Origin: Leptospira fainei serovar Hurstbridge str. BUT 6
GTDB lineage: Bacteria > Spirochaetota > Leptospiria > Leptospirales > Leptospiraceae
Assembly: GCF_000306235.2 (NCBI RefSeq)
Contig: NZ_AKWZ02000012.1
Location: forward strand, 1 to 64,000
Direction: 5' to 3'
DNA: 64,000 nt
Made by a program: the position numbers and the translations under genes. Under the pieces are notes generated by a model. The model ran no database searches and was not told where the DNA came from. It was given only the letters and a program-made list of their open reading frames with translations. Position 1 is the stretch's first letter, and each line of letters opens with the position of its first letter. Below, piece after piece: positions 6,831 to 15,681 of this stretch.

Positions 6831-6856
6831 GGGAGAGAAATACAAAATACCAAATA

Positions 6857-6869
6857 TTTGTATAGTAAA
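6857..6869 (-). promoter_or_regulatory. possible LexA-type box upstream of the recombinase gene
   Basis: TTTGTATAGTAAA departs by one base from TTTG-N5-CAAA, the SOS box I recall for Leptospira LexA. It lies within 30 bp upstream of the recombinase start. SOS control of integrase is known in other integrons. AT-richness makes a chance match quite possible. Confidence 0.25.
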
Positions 6870-7566
6870 ATATAAAAAACACTAACTTCATAGCTTCGCC
6901 CCTCGAGTCCCAGAAGGCTCAAAAAAAACCGTAAATAGGCAATTTGGTCAAGTAGATTTGTCGAATATATGTCGAACTAGCCCAAAAAAGATCGCATAAC
7001 GTGGTAAATTTCTTTCAGCCCTAAGCTCGAAAGACTATTTAGCAAAATTAATCATATTACTCGAGTAACGACTGGCCTTTCATTAGCGCATTTATTCATT
7101 TCCCCTGCAAACCAGTAACCAAAGTCGATTCGTGATGGCCGGACCGGGCGGGCAAGGGTTCGATAAATTCTTCAGAGAGTCTGAGGAGAATTTCGTGAGA
7201 TAATTTCAAGATCATAAACATGGATCCGCTCAAGCAAAGGCCAAATGTTCATTCTCAATTGAAGTCGGAAGCTAAAGTCGATTGAATTATAGAGGGCGAG
7301 AAAAACCGAACCGACGTCACGGCTACGTTTAATTGCAAAAGTCCTGATTAGCGCGAAGATAATGTATTACGAAAACTCTAAGCAAAGATTTCCGGGAAGG
7401 TCAACTCGCAAAATCCTTACTTAATGAAAACGAACATTTGATTTAAGTCAGAGAACAGACTCACAAAAGATTTTTTCCCCTTTTTTTAGATTGGATTTTT
7501 CTAAAGAATCGGTTTGAATCCTGTGAAGCGCGATTCTACTCTATAGATTCGCGAAAGACTAAACGT
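6870..7566. other. 697-bp spacer without recognised gene
   Basis: No frame with family resemblance or good initiation signals is seen on either strand. It marks the boundary between the AT-rich cassette region and the conserved chromosome. It should hold the promoters of the recombinase gene (leftwards) and the oxidoreductase gene (rightwards). A long run of pyrimidines lies at about 7471-7488. Confidence 0.6.
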
Positions 7567-9171
7567 ATGGAAAATCGTGAATACGACGTTATTATCATCG
7601 GCTCCGGTATGGGAGCATTGACTACGGGATCTCTTCTCGCTCAGTTTTCCGATAAGAAAGTTTTACTTTTGGAACAACATTTCAAAGCGGGCGGCTTCAC
7701 CCACGTTTTCAAACGGGAAGGAAAATTTCTTTGGGATGTCGGGATCCATTATGTAGGCGATATGGAATCCGGCTCCGCCCTCAGAAAGGTTTTCGACTTA
7801 GTTACTGCAGGTAAAGTCCGTTGGGCCGCAATGCCGGACGTATTTGAGAAGTTCGTGTATCCGGATTTTACGTTTAGCGTTAGGAATGATCCGAGCATAT
7901 ATGAAAACGATTTAATAGAATCTTTTCCGGAAGAAAAGGAAGCTATCCGGCGATATTTTCATGATATCAAGAAGGTGGCGTCTTGGCACGGGAGGCACAT
8001 GATGCTCAAAGCTTTACCCCCTTTTCTGGACACTTTCGGAGCCGCTCTGGATTTGATCGGCTCTTCCTCTGCTTTGGTAACAACCGGAGAATACCTGGAT
8101 AAAAACTTTCGGAACCAAAAACTCAAGGCGGTGCTTTGCTCTCAATGGGGAGATTACGGCCTTCCTCCTAAAATAAGCTCTTTCGCCATTCATGCTCTTA
8201 TCGTCTCACACTATCTAAAGGGCGGCTTTTATCCGATCGGAGGCTCCGGTCAGATCGCACAAGCAGTTCAAGATATTCTAAAAGCGCACGGAGGCAGGAT
8301 CGCGTTGTCCCGGGAAGTGAAGGAGATACTCGTCGATAACGGAAAAGCGATCGGAGTACGAGTCCTCAACAAACGAAAGACCGAGGAAGAAGGAAAGGAA
8401 ATAGAAGAAATTTATTACGCTCCTCAAATCGTATCCGATGCCGGCGCATATAATACTTTTTTAAATCTCTTACCGACGTCGGTTAAGCTCCCTTACCGTC
8501 AAGAGCTGGAATCTTTCTCGAAAGTGTTCCCGTTGACGACAAACGTAACACTCTACCTGGGTTTAAAGGAGGATCCGAGACGACTCGGCTTCCAAGGAGA
8601 AAACCACTGGATCTATTCCTCTTACGATCATGATAAGAATTTCTCCGAAGGATATAAATGGACGGAAGGCGGTAGAATTCCCGGCGTCTATCTATCCTTC
8701 CCTTCTCTCAAAGATCCGGAAGCACACGCGCACACGGCGGAGATCATCGCATTCTGCGATTATAAGGCTTTCGAATTTTGGAAAGACCAGCCTTGGAAAG
8801 AGCGAAACGAAACCTACAAAGCCAAAAAAGCCGAACTCATTCGTCGTCTTCTGGATTACGTAGAAGAGAAATACGAAGGATTTAAGGATTTGGTCGAATA
8901 TACCGAACTTTCCACGCCGATTACCACGGAGCATTTTACCTTACATCGGAAAGGAACCATTTACGGTCTACCTTGTGTACCCGATCGATTTAGAGAGGTT
9001 AAATCGCCCTGGTTTTCGCCCAAGACTCCTATCGAAAATTTGACATTGACTGGAGCGGATGCGGCCTCCCCTGGATTGAGCGGTGCGATGATGGGTGGCT
9101 TCTCCGCTTTCGCGAATATGTCGGGCGGAATGACGGTTCTACAACTGTTTCGAAAAACGATGAATTCGTAG
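7567..9171 (+). CDS. phytoene desaturase/retinol saturase-like FAD oxidoreductase
   Basis: The 534-residue soluble flavoprotein begins with a Rossmann FAD-binding motif (VIIIGSGMGALTTGSLLAQ, residues 7-25, then LLLEQHFKAGGF) and ends with the second FAD segment LTGADAASPGLSGAMMGG. The overall pattern, including WDVGIHYVGDM and SQWGDYGLPP, fits the CrtI/CrtISO/RetSat superfamily, which desaturates, isomerises or saturates polyene and lipid substrates. No carotenoid genes are nearby, so the substrate is open. A clear paralogue lies at 18682-20265. The ATG at 7567 follows a purine-rich stretch. Confidence 0.8.
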   Translation: MENREYDVIIIGSGMGALTTGSLLAQFSDKKVLLLEQHFKAGGFTHVFKREGKFLWDVGIHYVGDMESGSALRKVFDLVTAGKVRWAAMPDVFEKFVYPDFTFSVRNDPSIYENDLIESFPEEKEAIRRYFHDIKKVASWHGRHMMLKALPPFLDTFGAALDLIGSSSALVTTGEYLDKNFRNQKLKAVLCSQWGDYGLPPKISSFAIHALIVSHYLKGGFYPIGGSGQIAQAVQDILKAHGGRIALSREVKEILVDNGKAIGVRVLNKRKTEEEGKEIEEIYYAPQIVSDAGAYNTFLNLLPTSVKLPYRQELESFSKVFPLTTNVTLYLGLKEDPRRLGFQGENHWIYSSYDHDKNFSEGYKWTEGGRIPGVYLSFPSLKDPEAHAHTAEIIAFCDYKAFEFWKDQPWKERNETYKAKKAELIRRLLDYVEEKYEGFKDLVEYTELSTPITTEHFTLHRKGTIYGLPCVPDRFREVKSPWFSPKTPIENLTLTGADAASPGLSGAMMGGFSAFANMSGGMTVLQLFRKTMNS

Positions 9172-9297
9172 GAATCTAGCGTTTAAGAGATCTCTTGAAA
9201 TCCATCATTCTCAAAAATTTGTATCGTAAAATCCTATGCTATTAGGAAATTCTTTTCGGGCAGAATCGCCATTGAAAAGGTCTTGCTAATAATACGC

Positions 9298-11829
9298 ATG
9301 GATTTCGGAAATCAAATGTCGGAATGGTTTCATTGGACACCCTATGCATTCCTGCCCGTTCTTAGCTTCGCGCTCTCTTTCTTAACCCTATATCTCTCTA
9401 TTCGAAATCGGAATACTTCCGGCTCGAGAGAATTTACCGCCGTTTCATTTGGAATGCTTCTCTATAGTTTCGGTTACTTTTGGGAAATGGTTTGCGTTAA
9501 ACCCGATAATATCCTATTTTGGGATAACTTTCAATTCTTAGGGCCGGATATCATTGTAACGGCTCTGCCGTTTCTTTGCATGAGAGTCGTGAACTTGGAT
9601 AGATTCATCAAACCGATTACAGTGGCTCTCTTTTCCGCCATTCCTATTTCCATAGAAACCGTCGTTTGGTTCGGAAAGCCGGAATGGATTCGACCTTCAT
9701 TATATTTTGATGATACTGCGCCTTGGAGAGCCTTAGTTTACGAATACGGTCCTTGGATGAACGTATATGTCTATAATTTCTTAATTATTTTTTCTCTATG
9801 TCTACTGGCTCTTCTGGTCGGCACAATCTTTCAAAGAGGGTTCCACAGAATCCGCAGCGTTGTCTTTTTAATCGTGCTGAGTATTCCGTTTATCGGGCAA
9901 ATCATGACGGTGGCAAATTTCGTTCCGTTTGTCCATCCTAGACTCGACATTTTTCCTTTAGCCGCAAGTATCTCATGTTTAATCTGGGTCTACGGTCTTT
10001 TTTACTTTCGGATTCTCGATTTGATCCCTCTCGCGAGGAACCAAGTCTTCGAATGGATACAAGACGCTGTTTTCGTTTTAAACCGAGAAAATTATATCAT
10101 AGATTGCAATCAAGCCGCTCTCAATCTGCTCGGAACCACTCGGCTTCGAGGCGATACCAAGCTCTCGCAATTTCTTCCGGATCTAGTCGATGTGCTAAAC
10201 GATTGCTTGATGCGTCAAAAGACTACTACCGAATGGAAACGCCCCGGGTTAGTTCCGATCGGATACTATGATGTTTCGATCAAACCGCTCGGAGAATTCA
10301 ACTCCATTTTTCGAATCGTCACGTTAAGGGAAATCACCGAACGAGTCCTGGAGGAAAAGAAAATTTCCGAAAGACGGGATATTCTACAAAGTATTTTAGA
10401 TTCCACTAAAATACTTTTTCTGGTCTTAGACGGAGAAGGTCGATTAATTTTGGTTAATAAAGCCTGTCAGGAAGTGACCGGATACGACCTCCCGCAACTG
10501 GAAGGAAAATCCTTTTGGGATGTGGTTCTTTTCCCCGACGATAAGAATCGGGTCTTCCGAGTGTTTTACAAGAGGTTCGGCCCTAAACGGTTTCCAAAAA
10601 GAACCAATATTCATCTGAAACGGCGGGACGGAAAATCCAGATATACCGTTTGGGAACATAAAGAGGTACGGGATCAAGAAGGGAAATTGTCATATGTTAT
10701 TTCGACGGGAGCGGACGTAACGGGTTTGGAGGAAGCGGAAGGACGAATTCACACTTTACAGCAGGCAAACGAAGAAATTTCCAATAAGAACGAGATCATC
10801 GAGTTACAAAAGAAGGAACTGGAAGAAGCTCTCCAGAATTTAAAGCGGACTCAATCGCAGCTCATTCAAACCTCTAAGTTGGCGGATTTAGGACAACTTG
10901 CGGCAGGGATCGCTCATGAAATCAATAACCCGATAGGAGCCATCCATGCAGCAGGGCATAATATTCTTTCGCATCTAGTCAAAATTAGGAGCGGGATACG
11001 GTCCGAGTTGGATAAGTTAACGAAGCTCACCGATAAAGAATGGAATCTTTTCGACGAATTTATCCTACAAGGAATCGAATCCAAAGAAATGACGATCGGG
11101 TTGGAACGAAGGAGAATCCTTGCGCAACTGAAGGAAGAAATGAATGCTAACAAGGCCCTATTACCGGATGAAACTGCCGAATTGTTCGTGGATCACGGAA
11201 TCATTTCCAATTGGAAAAAATTTCTTCCGCTAGTGACCGAAACAAAGACCAGAGATCTTCTTCCTTTCTTTTTGAATTTATTGGGCCCGGAGCAAAGCGT
11301 GGCTACGATTCGAACCGCCGTGGAGCGTTCTTCCAAAATCGTTTATGCTCTCCGAAGCTTTGCCCACTTCGAATCTTCCCACCGCAAGCGGATCTTTTCC
11401 TTAAAGGATAATGTGGATACCGTTTTGACTCTCTATCAAAATTTATTCAAACATGGGGTCGATGTTTCCACGGATCTTAAAGATGTTCCCTCCTTTCTAG
11501 GTTTTCCGGACGATTTGATGCATCTTTGGACGAACTTGATCATGAACTCGGTTCAAGCTATGAACTATAAGGGGAAATTATCCATCCAAGCTCACGTAGA
11601 CGGGGACGAGGTTCTGATATCGATCGAGGATAACGGTCCCGGAATTCCGGCCGAAACCAAAGATAAGGTATTCGAAGTTTTTTTTACGACGAAGGCTTTA
11701 GGAGAAGGTTCTGGGCTCGGTTTAGATATTGCTAAGCGAATCGTCGAAAAGCACCAAGGCAGAATTTGGTTCGAATCGGATCCTGGCAAAACGATCTTTC
11801 ACGTATCGCTCCCGTTCGAAAAAGCCTAA
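9298..11829 (+). CDS. hybrid-free sensor histidine kinase, 7TM-PAS-PAS-HisKA-HATPase
   Basis: The product has about 843 residues; numbers here count from an in-frame TTG at 9283. Seven hydrophobic segments fill residues 20-245, like the 7TM region found at the N terminus of some kinases. Two PAS domains follow (about 255-350 and 365-480), then a coiled coil (485-530). The H-box is LAAGIAHEINNPIG with His545. The ATPase has N-box LIMNSVQAM (Asn755), DNGPGI (Asp783) and GSGLGL. About 115 residues (565-680) are inserted between the phospho-acceptor helix and the second helix SKIVYALRSFAHF. No response regulator is adjacent. Confidence 0.85.
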   Translation: MDFGNQMSEWFHWTPYAFLPVLSFALSFLTLYLSIRNRNTSGSREFTAVSFGMLLYSFGYFWEMVCVKPDNILFWDNFQFLGPDIIVTALPFLCMRVVNLDRFIKPITVALFSAIPISIETVVWFGKPEWIRPSLYFDDTAPWRALVYEYGPWMNVYVYNFLIIFSLCLLALLVGTIFQRGFHRIRSVVFLIVLSIPFIGQIMTVANFVPFVHPRLDIFPLAASISCLIWVYGLFYFRILDLIPLARNQVFEWIQDAVFVLNRENYIIDCNQAALNLLGTTRLRGDTKLSQFLPDLVDVLNDCLMRQKTTTEWKRPGLVPIGYYDVSIKPLGEFNSIFRIVTLREITERVLEEKKISERRDILQSILDSTKILFLVLDGEGRLILVNKACQEVTGYDLPQLEGKSFWDVVLFPDDKNRVFRVFYKRFGPKRFPKRTNIHLKRRDGKSRYTVWEHKEVRDQEGKLSYVISTGADVTGLEEAEGRIHTLQQANEEISNKNEIIELQKKELEEALQNLKRTQSQLIQTSKLADLGQLAAGIAHEINNPIGAIHAAGHNILSHLVKIRSGIRSELDKLTKLTDKEWNLFDEFILQGIESKEMTIGLERRRILAQLKEEMNANKALLPDETAELFVDHGIISNWKKFLPLVTETKTRDLLPFFLNLLGPEQSVATIRTAVERSSKIVYALRSFAHFESSHRKRIFSLKDNVDTVLTLYQNLFKHGVDVSTDLKDVPSFLGFPDDLMHLWTNLIMNSVQAMNYKGKLSIQAHVDGDEVLISIEDNGPGIPAETKDKVFEVFFTTKALGEGSGLGLDIAKRIVEKHQGRIWFESDPGKTIFHVSLPFEKA

Positions 11830-11852
11830 AACGAGATCCTTATATTATAAAA

Positions 11853-12533
11853 TTACAAAATTCCTTTTGGAGGCAGAAAAACGATCTCATCCAAATTGAA
11901 TGTATCGGGCTGAAACGAGAGATTCGCTAGGAAATCAGCGGCGTCCGCCACCGGAATCATATCTCTTCGATCGAATTCGTTTCTCCCGTCCCAAATCGGC
12001 GTATCAATAGCTCCCGCATAAACGATACTGACTCGGACTTCCCTATTTTTCCATTCCTCTCTAATTGACTTTGCAAAACCTGCTAATCCGTGCTTAGAAG
12101 CGCAGTAGGCGGAAGATTGAGGAAATCCCTGGCGACCGGCTGTCGAAGACAAATAACAAAGTAGAGAGCCTTTCCCGATCAAAGAGGACAATTCCTTAGT
12201 CAACAAATACGGCGCCGTCAGATTGAGCGCGATATGCTTTTCCCAATCCTCCAGAGATAAGGTTTCAACGGATTGGAATAATCCGTCTCCGAAAGTAAAG
12301 TACAAAGCATCCAAACGGCTCCAATGAATTCTCAGAGTATGGCAAAAATTCAAAAGACTCTTCGTATCGGTGACATCGCATGCGTAATTAGCTCCGGCTT
12401 TTAGGGATTGAACGAGCGGAATCCCGCGACGGGAAATACCGATCGCTTCCACGCCCGGAAGAGCATGCAGTTTTTCTAATAGAGAACGGCCGACGCCGGT
12501 CCCAGCTCCTGCAACCAGTATTTTCTTGGACAT
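11853..12533 (-). CDS. short-chain dehydrogenase/reductase in methionine-salvage operon
   Basis: The 226-residue Rossmann-fold oxidoreductase has the cofactor motif VAGAGTGVGRSLLEKL at residues 7-22, a catalytic Ser in YLSSTAG and YCASKHG for Tyr-x3-Lys. The pattern is that of classical NAD(P)-dependent SDRs. It follows mtnB by six bases on the same strand, so it is probably co-transcribed with mtnD and mtnB. The usual MtnC enolase-phosphatase is not found in this operon. An SDR does not catalyse that reaction, so the substrate cannot be told. Confidence 0.75.
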   Translation of the reverse strand: MSKKILVAGAGTGVGRSLLEKLHALPGVEAIGISRRGIPLVQSLKAGANYACDVTDTKSLLNFCHTLRIHWSRLDALYFTFGDGLFQSVETLSLEDWEKHIALNLTAPYLLTKELSSLIGKGSLLCYLSSTAGRQGFPQSSAYCASKHGLAGFAKSIREEWKNREVRVSIVYAGAIDTPIWDGRNEFDRRDMIPVADAADFLANLSFQPDTFNLDEIVFLPPKGIL

Positions 12534-12539
12534 TATGGG

Positions 12540-13175
12540 TTATCGAGAAAGCGCCCGGACTTTCAATATGAAATCGGCAGCTTCCAAATGGCGATTCGCC
12601 TGGGTTAAATCCTTTCCCCAAACTGTTATACCGTGATTTTCAATGACACAGAGCGGAACTTTAGGTTTCTTTTCTTCCAAGTATGCCTGGAGAGCGTCCG
12701 ATATTTCCTGAACCACAGGAAAATTATAAACGACCGGCGCAAAGACCTGAGGGCTTTCATCCCAAATCCCGAATGCTTTAATAATTTCTAAAGAAGGTAG
12801 ATTCCATTCCTGCACCGGCGACTCTCTAGTGACTCCCGATTTAATTAGATTCGATTCGGGGGTATGCACGTGCAACGAACATCCGATTTCCGGAAAGGCT
12901 TTATACACAGCCCTATGGATGGAGGTTTCCGCCGAAGGTTTCAATCCTTCCCGCCCTTTCCATCCTTCAATCACTTTTCCAGTCTCTATATCGACCGGTA
13001 AAAAATCCTTTTTGCTCAGGAGGTTTTTATCCAAACCGCTCCCGCTTACCCAGAAAACATCCGGACGTTTCAAATCGCGAAGGGAAAGATTCCCGGCCGT
13101 TCCGGGCATCCAACCCTTCGAATGATACAGAACGCCCGACTTAGCCAGCCGGGAAAGTTCTTTCTTAATGGACAT
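12540..13175 (-). CDS. mtnB: methylthioribulose-1-phosphate dehydratase
   Basis: The 211-residue product is of the class II aldolase/adducin fold. Metal ligands are visible as His102 and His104 in LHVHTPES and His181 in IENHGITVWG. GWMPGTAGNLS near the N terminus is typical of MtnB. The enzyme dehydrates methylthioribulose-1-phosphate in the methionine salvage pathway, which recycles methylthioadenosine left over from polyamine synthesis. It follows mtnD by only five bases. The polyamine genes at 28349-30567 are the expected source of the substrate. Confidence 0.88.
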   Translation of the reverse strand: MSIKKELSRLAKSGVLYHSKGWMPGTAGNLSLRDLKRPDVFWVSGSGLDKNLLSKKDFLPVDIETGKVIEGWKGREGLKPSAETSIHRAVYKAFPEIGCSLHVHTPESNLIKSGVTRESPVQEWNLPSLEIIKAFGIWDESPQVFAPVVYNFPVVQEISDALQAYLEEKKPKVPLCVIENHGITVWGKDLTQANRHLEAADFILKVRALSR

Positions 13176-13180
13176 CCTGC

Positions 13181-13714
13181 TTATGCAAGAACCGTGGTTT
13201 CTTCCACGTAATTAGGAACCCAACCGCTCATGTCCTGGAAGTAACGAACCGCTTTGATTCTTTTCTTTTCATCAAGAGTAAACCAATGGTTCGTATTTTT
13301 CGGCACAGAAATGAAATCGTTCTTCTCTACCTTTACGAGAAACTTTTCTCCGTTGAGGGAAAATCCGAATATTCCGGAACCGTCCACGATATAACGGACT
13401 TCGGCATCCGTGTGATAGTGAACTTTATCGAACTTAGCTAACATCTCGGATAAACCGGGCACCTGTGCATGAAGGACGATCAGATCCCGTGATTGGTATC
13501 CTTCTTCTTCCTTTAAGGTTTCAAAGCGATTGTCTAAATTTTTAAGAAGCGTTTCCTTCTCATCGTCGGAAAGAACTTCCTTATCGGTCAAGTTACTGGA
13601 AGACGCAGGCACATGCCAATGATCGTATTCGATTCCGCGTTTTTCGAGGAAGGATTTTACTTCCGAATTATCTTTGATTTCCGGTAACCCGGGTTTCTGG
13701 ACGATAGTCGCCAT
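13181..13714 (-). CDS. mtnD: acireductone dioxygenase
   Basis: The 177-residue cupin carries metal ligands that match the known enzymes in spacing: His99, His101 and Glu105 ([11 protein letters not shown]) and His143 (NTNHWF). The enzyme oxidises acireductone to formate and the keto-acid precursor of methionine (Fe form) or makes an off-pathway product with CO (Ni form). It is the first gene of the operon with mtnB and an SDR. The ATG at 13714 is preceded by a strong AAGGAG. Confidence 0.9.
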   Translation of the reverse strand: MATIVQKPGLPEIKDNSEVKSFLEKRGIEYDHWHVPASSSNLTDKEVLSDDEKETLLKNLDNRFETLKEEEGYQSRDLIVLHAQVPGLSEMLAKFDKVHYHTDAEVRYIVDGSGIFGFSLNGEKFLVKVEKNDFISVPKNTNHWFTLDEKKRIKAVRYFQDMSGWVPNYVEETTVLA

Positions 13715-13763
13715 AACTCATTCTCCTTGGGTGTCGTACTTTTCCCTAAAAAAGCCCCCGACT

Positions 13764-13791
13764 AAAAACGGACCCCGTACCCTTTTCGGGG
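13764..13791 (-). terminator. hairpin with T run between efp and mtnD
   Basis: Read on the minus strand, CCCCG and CGGGG (13787-13791 and 13773-13777) enclose a nine-base loop, followed by TCCG and TTTTT (13764-13768). It could end efp transcription or attenuate mtnD. A second hairpin, TAGGAGA-AGAA-TCTCCTA (13842-13859), directly follows the efp stop codon but lacks a T run. Confidence 0.5.
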
Positions 13792-13860
13792 AGACCCTAA
13801 CCGAATTTCTATCCGTCGATACAGGATCTAAGTATGCCGTATAGGAGAAGAATCTCCTAC

Positions 13861-14427
13861 TTATTTATTGACTCTCTCCACGTACGATAAGTCGCGAAGA
13901 TCTATCTTAACAACGTCGCCCTGCTTCACAAAAATCGGAACGTTAATTTCTCCGCCAGTTTCCACAGTGACTCTCTTCAGAGCAGTGCCGGAAGTGTCTC
14001 CTTTGAGTCCTTCTTCCGCGTAGGTTACTTGCAAAATAGCAAAGTTCGGAGGTATTACTCCGATCGGCTTCCCTTCATAAAAGGAAACTTCCATCGGAGT
14101 TTCTTCTTTTAAAAACGGAAGGATATCCTCCAGGTATTCCTTTGAAACCGGGATCTGTTCGAAATCGTTCGTATCCATGAAGATTATATCATCTCCCTCG
14201 GAATAGCAAATTGTCATTTGCCTTTTTTCGAGTTCGACGGATTCCAATTTTTCCGCAGCTTTGAATGTCCGCTCGATGGAACTGTTACGGACCAAATTTT
14301 TTAACTTTGTACGGATAAAAGCGGATCCCTTGCCGGGGTTGACGAATTCGCTCTTGATAACTGTGTAGAGTTCGCCCTCTACTTTAAGGACCATGCCCTT
14401 CTTAACTTCGGTAATGCCTAAGTTCAT
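13861..14427 (-). CDS. efp: translation elongation factor P
   Basis: The 188-residue, three-domain protein has full family length. The N-terminal loop has EFVNPGKGSAFIRTKL, with Lys33 at the position modified in bacteria that use beta-lysylation. The C-terminal domain ends with VDLRDL-type sequence. EF-P relieves ribosome stalling on proline runs. A lysine 2,3-aminomutase-type gene (15682-16791) lies 1.3 kb away, which suggests beta-lysylation of Lys33. No EpmA-like ligase is in the window. Confidence 0.93.
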   Translation of the reverse strand: MNLGITEVKKGMVLKVEGELYTVIKSEFVNPGKGSAFIRTKLKNLVRNSSIERTFKAAEKLESVELEKRQMTICYSEGDDIIFMDTNDFEQIPVSKEYLEDILPFLKEETPMEVSFYEGKPIGVIPPNFAILQVTYAEEGLKGDTSGTALKRVTVETGGEINVPIFVKQGDVVKIDLRDLSYVERVNK

Positions 14428-15090
14428 ATACGACCTAAAAAAAGGATTGCGCTCCTTCTATATCCGAGCCGGAAGGCGGGGTGTCAAGGAAAAAGAACGC
14501 CCCCGTTAGCGACGAAAAAAGGCAAAATTCTTTCCGTTACGCGCCAGCATTGCCAACTTAAAATGGAATCGATGCTTCCGTCGCAGGGCTAAAACCGGCC
14601 CTAATATTGAAAAATATTTCCGGACTCAGATTTGAAAGCTCTACTAGCTTCAGTCTCAAGGCGGCTGGAGTTCCTCACCGTTTATTAACGGACGGTGCGA
14701 GGAAGCGTAGTCGATCCGGATTCTATTTCGAGACGATCTTGGAAAACGATCGACTATTTTCAAATGCTTACCTCCCTCTTGAAAATTGAAAGACAAGATA
14801 CATTCGAAAACACTCGTACAAGGGCTAGATCAAAACGCGATCCATTTCGGGGATTGGCAGCGCACAAATAACTAATAAAAGAAAAATCAAAACCCTTTCA
14901 CTTTCGCGACAAGCATATCGGAAAATTCCGATTACGCAATTCGGTTCTTGTAATAGCCTAAACATAGTAGAATGTCGATATGCAGAAGAATTAATTTTCT
15001 CTTTTTTGCCCTATCTTTCATTTTTCAGTATTTTTTGCAGGAAAAAGGTTGCCTAAGTATTTTTATCTCGTCTATACTTACTGAAGACGT
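14428..15090. other. 663-bp spacer without recognised gene
   Basis: This holds the efp promoter region near its left end and the upstream region of the small secreted protein at its right. A 60-residue plus-strand frame at 14607-14789 has no start signals or similarity and was left out. No RNA gene was recognised. Confidence 0.55.
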
Positions 15091-15411
15091 ATGAAACGAT
15101 TCTGCATTTTATTTCTGGTCGCGTTTCTTTCCGTAATTTTCGTTTCCGATATTTTGGGGCAGGAATTTGCGGGAGGAAAGGTTCGCGTATTCCAGAAAAA
15201 GATCAAAATCCGAGAATATACGGAACTAGTTTCACAACATCATACCTATCTTTCTTCGGGAGAAGACGATAAGGGATTGGTTTTCGGAACGCGTTCCCAA
15301 TTTTTGTACGGGGCCGACCTTCATTCGGATTACGGATCTCGTATCCATGAGCCGGTAGTCGTACGCCATACGCTATCCTATCGTTATCTTTTCCTTCCTC
15401 CCCCGGCCTGA
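15091..15411 (+). CDS. small secreted hypothetical protein
   Basis: The 106-residue product has a clear signal peptide: MKR, a hydrophobic core FCILFLVAFLSVIFVS and a likely cleavage after DILGQ (about residue 24). The mature part is about 80 residues, basic, with no cysteine and no recognised domain. It stands alone on the plus strand. A strong terminator follows at 15589-15618. Confidence 0.55.
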   Translation: MKRFCILFLVAFLSVIFVSDILGQEFAGGKVRVFQKKIKIREYTELVSQHHTYLSSGEDDKGLVFGTRSQFLYGADLHSDYGSRIHEPVVVRHTLSYRYLFLPPPA

Positions 15412-15588
15412 ATCCGACAGTCAGTTCTGTAAGTCCCTCTGGGAGGTTGTTCCCGGGAGAATTCAACGGTTTCGGGCAAAAATTCCGTTGTAATACATAG
15501 AAAGCGGGAACCCGCTCATCCTTCTCCTAAGTCTCCAACCTAAATTGATGAGCACATCTCCCTGAGGTTTATATAAAGAAAAACCTCT

Positions 15589-15618
15589 ATCGGAAACCTC
15601 ACGGTTTCCGATTTTTTT
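15589..15618 (+). terminator. Rho-independent terminator
   Basis: A perfect 10-bp stem ATCGGAAACC / GGTTTCCGAT (15589-15598 and 15603-15612) with a TCAC loop runs into seven Ts. It lies 180 bp after the small secreted protein gene and 65 bp before the aminomutase gene, and so separates the two transcripts. Confidence 0.85.
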
Positions 15619-15681
15619 ATTCGGATACTTCAGTTGACGTCCTTGGCTCTTCGTTAATACAAGAACGAGAGGAGCAAAAAT

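Noticed and set aside
5775..6845. Reading the recombinase simply as chromosomal XerC or XerD
   Set aside because: The extra N-terminal domain, IntI-like C terminus and position at the head of an attC array argue for a dedicated enzyme, though the missing insertion keeps the question open.
14607..14789. 60-residue plus-strand frame
   Set aside because: No ribosome binding site, no family resemblance, and it lies in a spacer of mixed composition.
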